A DNA stretch of 64,000 bases from Notospermus geniculatus (Eukaryota > Nemertea > Pilidiophora > Heteronemertea > Lineidae), in assembly GCA_002633025.1 (NCBI GenBank), contig NMRB01000208.1:299017-363016 (forward strand), in the 5' to 3' direction. Positions 63,604 to 64,000 of this stretch are shown in pieces. The stretch's first letter is position 1; each line of letters starts with the position of its first letter. The notes beneath the pieces were generated by a model. The model had not been told where the DNA came from, did not search any database, and saw nothing but the letters and a program-made list of their open reading frames with translations. The translations under genes were made by a program, and so were the position numbers.

Positions 63604-64000
63604 GTACGCATTCTTGGAATGTGTGTCTGCGTGCTGTTGAGCGTATTCCATTCACCAACCTCTCGACAAATGAAGATGGATTTACCGCATCAGTCTTTGA
63701 AAAAGTTACTTTACTACCCTGCAACACCAATCATGTGGGTGGTAGACTTAGGCCACATCAAAAGCACAATTTTTCCACCTCAATTTGACCAAGAATACAA
63801 CACAAAAACTATGTCTAATACACTGTGTATCTCAGTCCAGTGAAATTGAAAATAAGTTAGCTAAAAACTAAATTTCCCTGAGTCATATAGTTTGCCTCAG
63901 TTTTCTAAGCTCTACCCACGTTTTCTATTTATATTTTTCGTTGTTGTTGTTACCACATTGTTTTCCTTTTTGATCCTGGTTTGTGTCTGGAGTTTGCAAA
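63604..64000. other. Unassigned stretch
   Basis: T-rich towards the end; nothing identifiable. Confidence 0.5.

Overview
This window looks like non-coding DNA from a nuclear genome of a marine invertebrate animal. GC is intermediate, four single N bases mark a draft assembly (21599, 23049, 35817, 57131), and all open reading frames are short. I found no protein gene I could support: the longest frame is 172 codons, none shows a recognisable domain, and several of the longer ones only read through tandem repeats or transposon copies. The repeat types (tRNA-headed SINEs, many foldback MITEs, a dispersed element built on a TTTAGCTCACC motif, frequent TAGGCCTA words) fit a lophotrochozoan, hemichordate, echinoderm or cephalochordate. 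I cannot choose a phylum from sequence alone. The segment is best read as intergenic or intronic.

What fills the window is a dense, layered set of non-autonomous mobile elements and satellites. Three SINE groups are visible. SINE-1 has a tRNA-like head, a conserved body and a GTATTAGATTTTTC-type tail, with about nine pieces. SINE-2 has a tRNA-like head and a body containing GGGCAAGTCTCTTTGCC, with two copies. SINE-3 has a body matching the internal region of 5S rRNA, and one copy also carries a tRNA-like head; five pieces are present. Foldback/MITE families include one with TA ends and a CAGTGGAACCTC terminus (six pieces), one flanked by TTAA (three copies), a group with AGCC ends and 3-bp TAA/TTA target duplications (PIF/Harbinger-like), small elements starting CAGTG or CAGG with 5- to 6-bp duplications (hAT-like), and a GGGCCCATATTCATAA family clustered at 57.6-59.5 kb.

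Layout: 0-9 kb scattered MITEs and SINEs; 9.0-9.8 kb a 51-bp satellite; 14.8-15.3 kb a large ATAC/GTAC-rich foldback; 16.5-17 kb a candidate core promoter with CRE sites next to a MITE; 17.7-18.7 kb a SINE split by a 732-bp TTAA element; 19.5-25.8 kb short tandem duplications and MITEs; 26-29 kb SINEs and MITEs; 31.4-32.9 kb a dispersed repeat and a 44-bp satellite; 34-38 kb large TIR elements; 38-45 kb MITEs and SINEs, including a SINE split by a 156-bp hAT-like MITE; 46-50.5 kb 42-, 43- and 32-bp satellites; 52.4 kb a TGACCTTG array; 56.1 kb a 23-bp satellite; 57.6-59.5 kb the clustered foldbacks with one nested insertion; 61.6-62.1 kb a chain of three MITEs, one inserted into the target duplication of another.

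The strongest observations are the nested insertions, where the duplicated target can be read directly and gives a relative age order, and the SINE that joins tRNA-like and 5S-like promoter segments. No cooperative gene system, CRISPR array, rRNA gene or intact tRNA gene was found.
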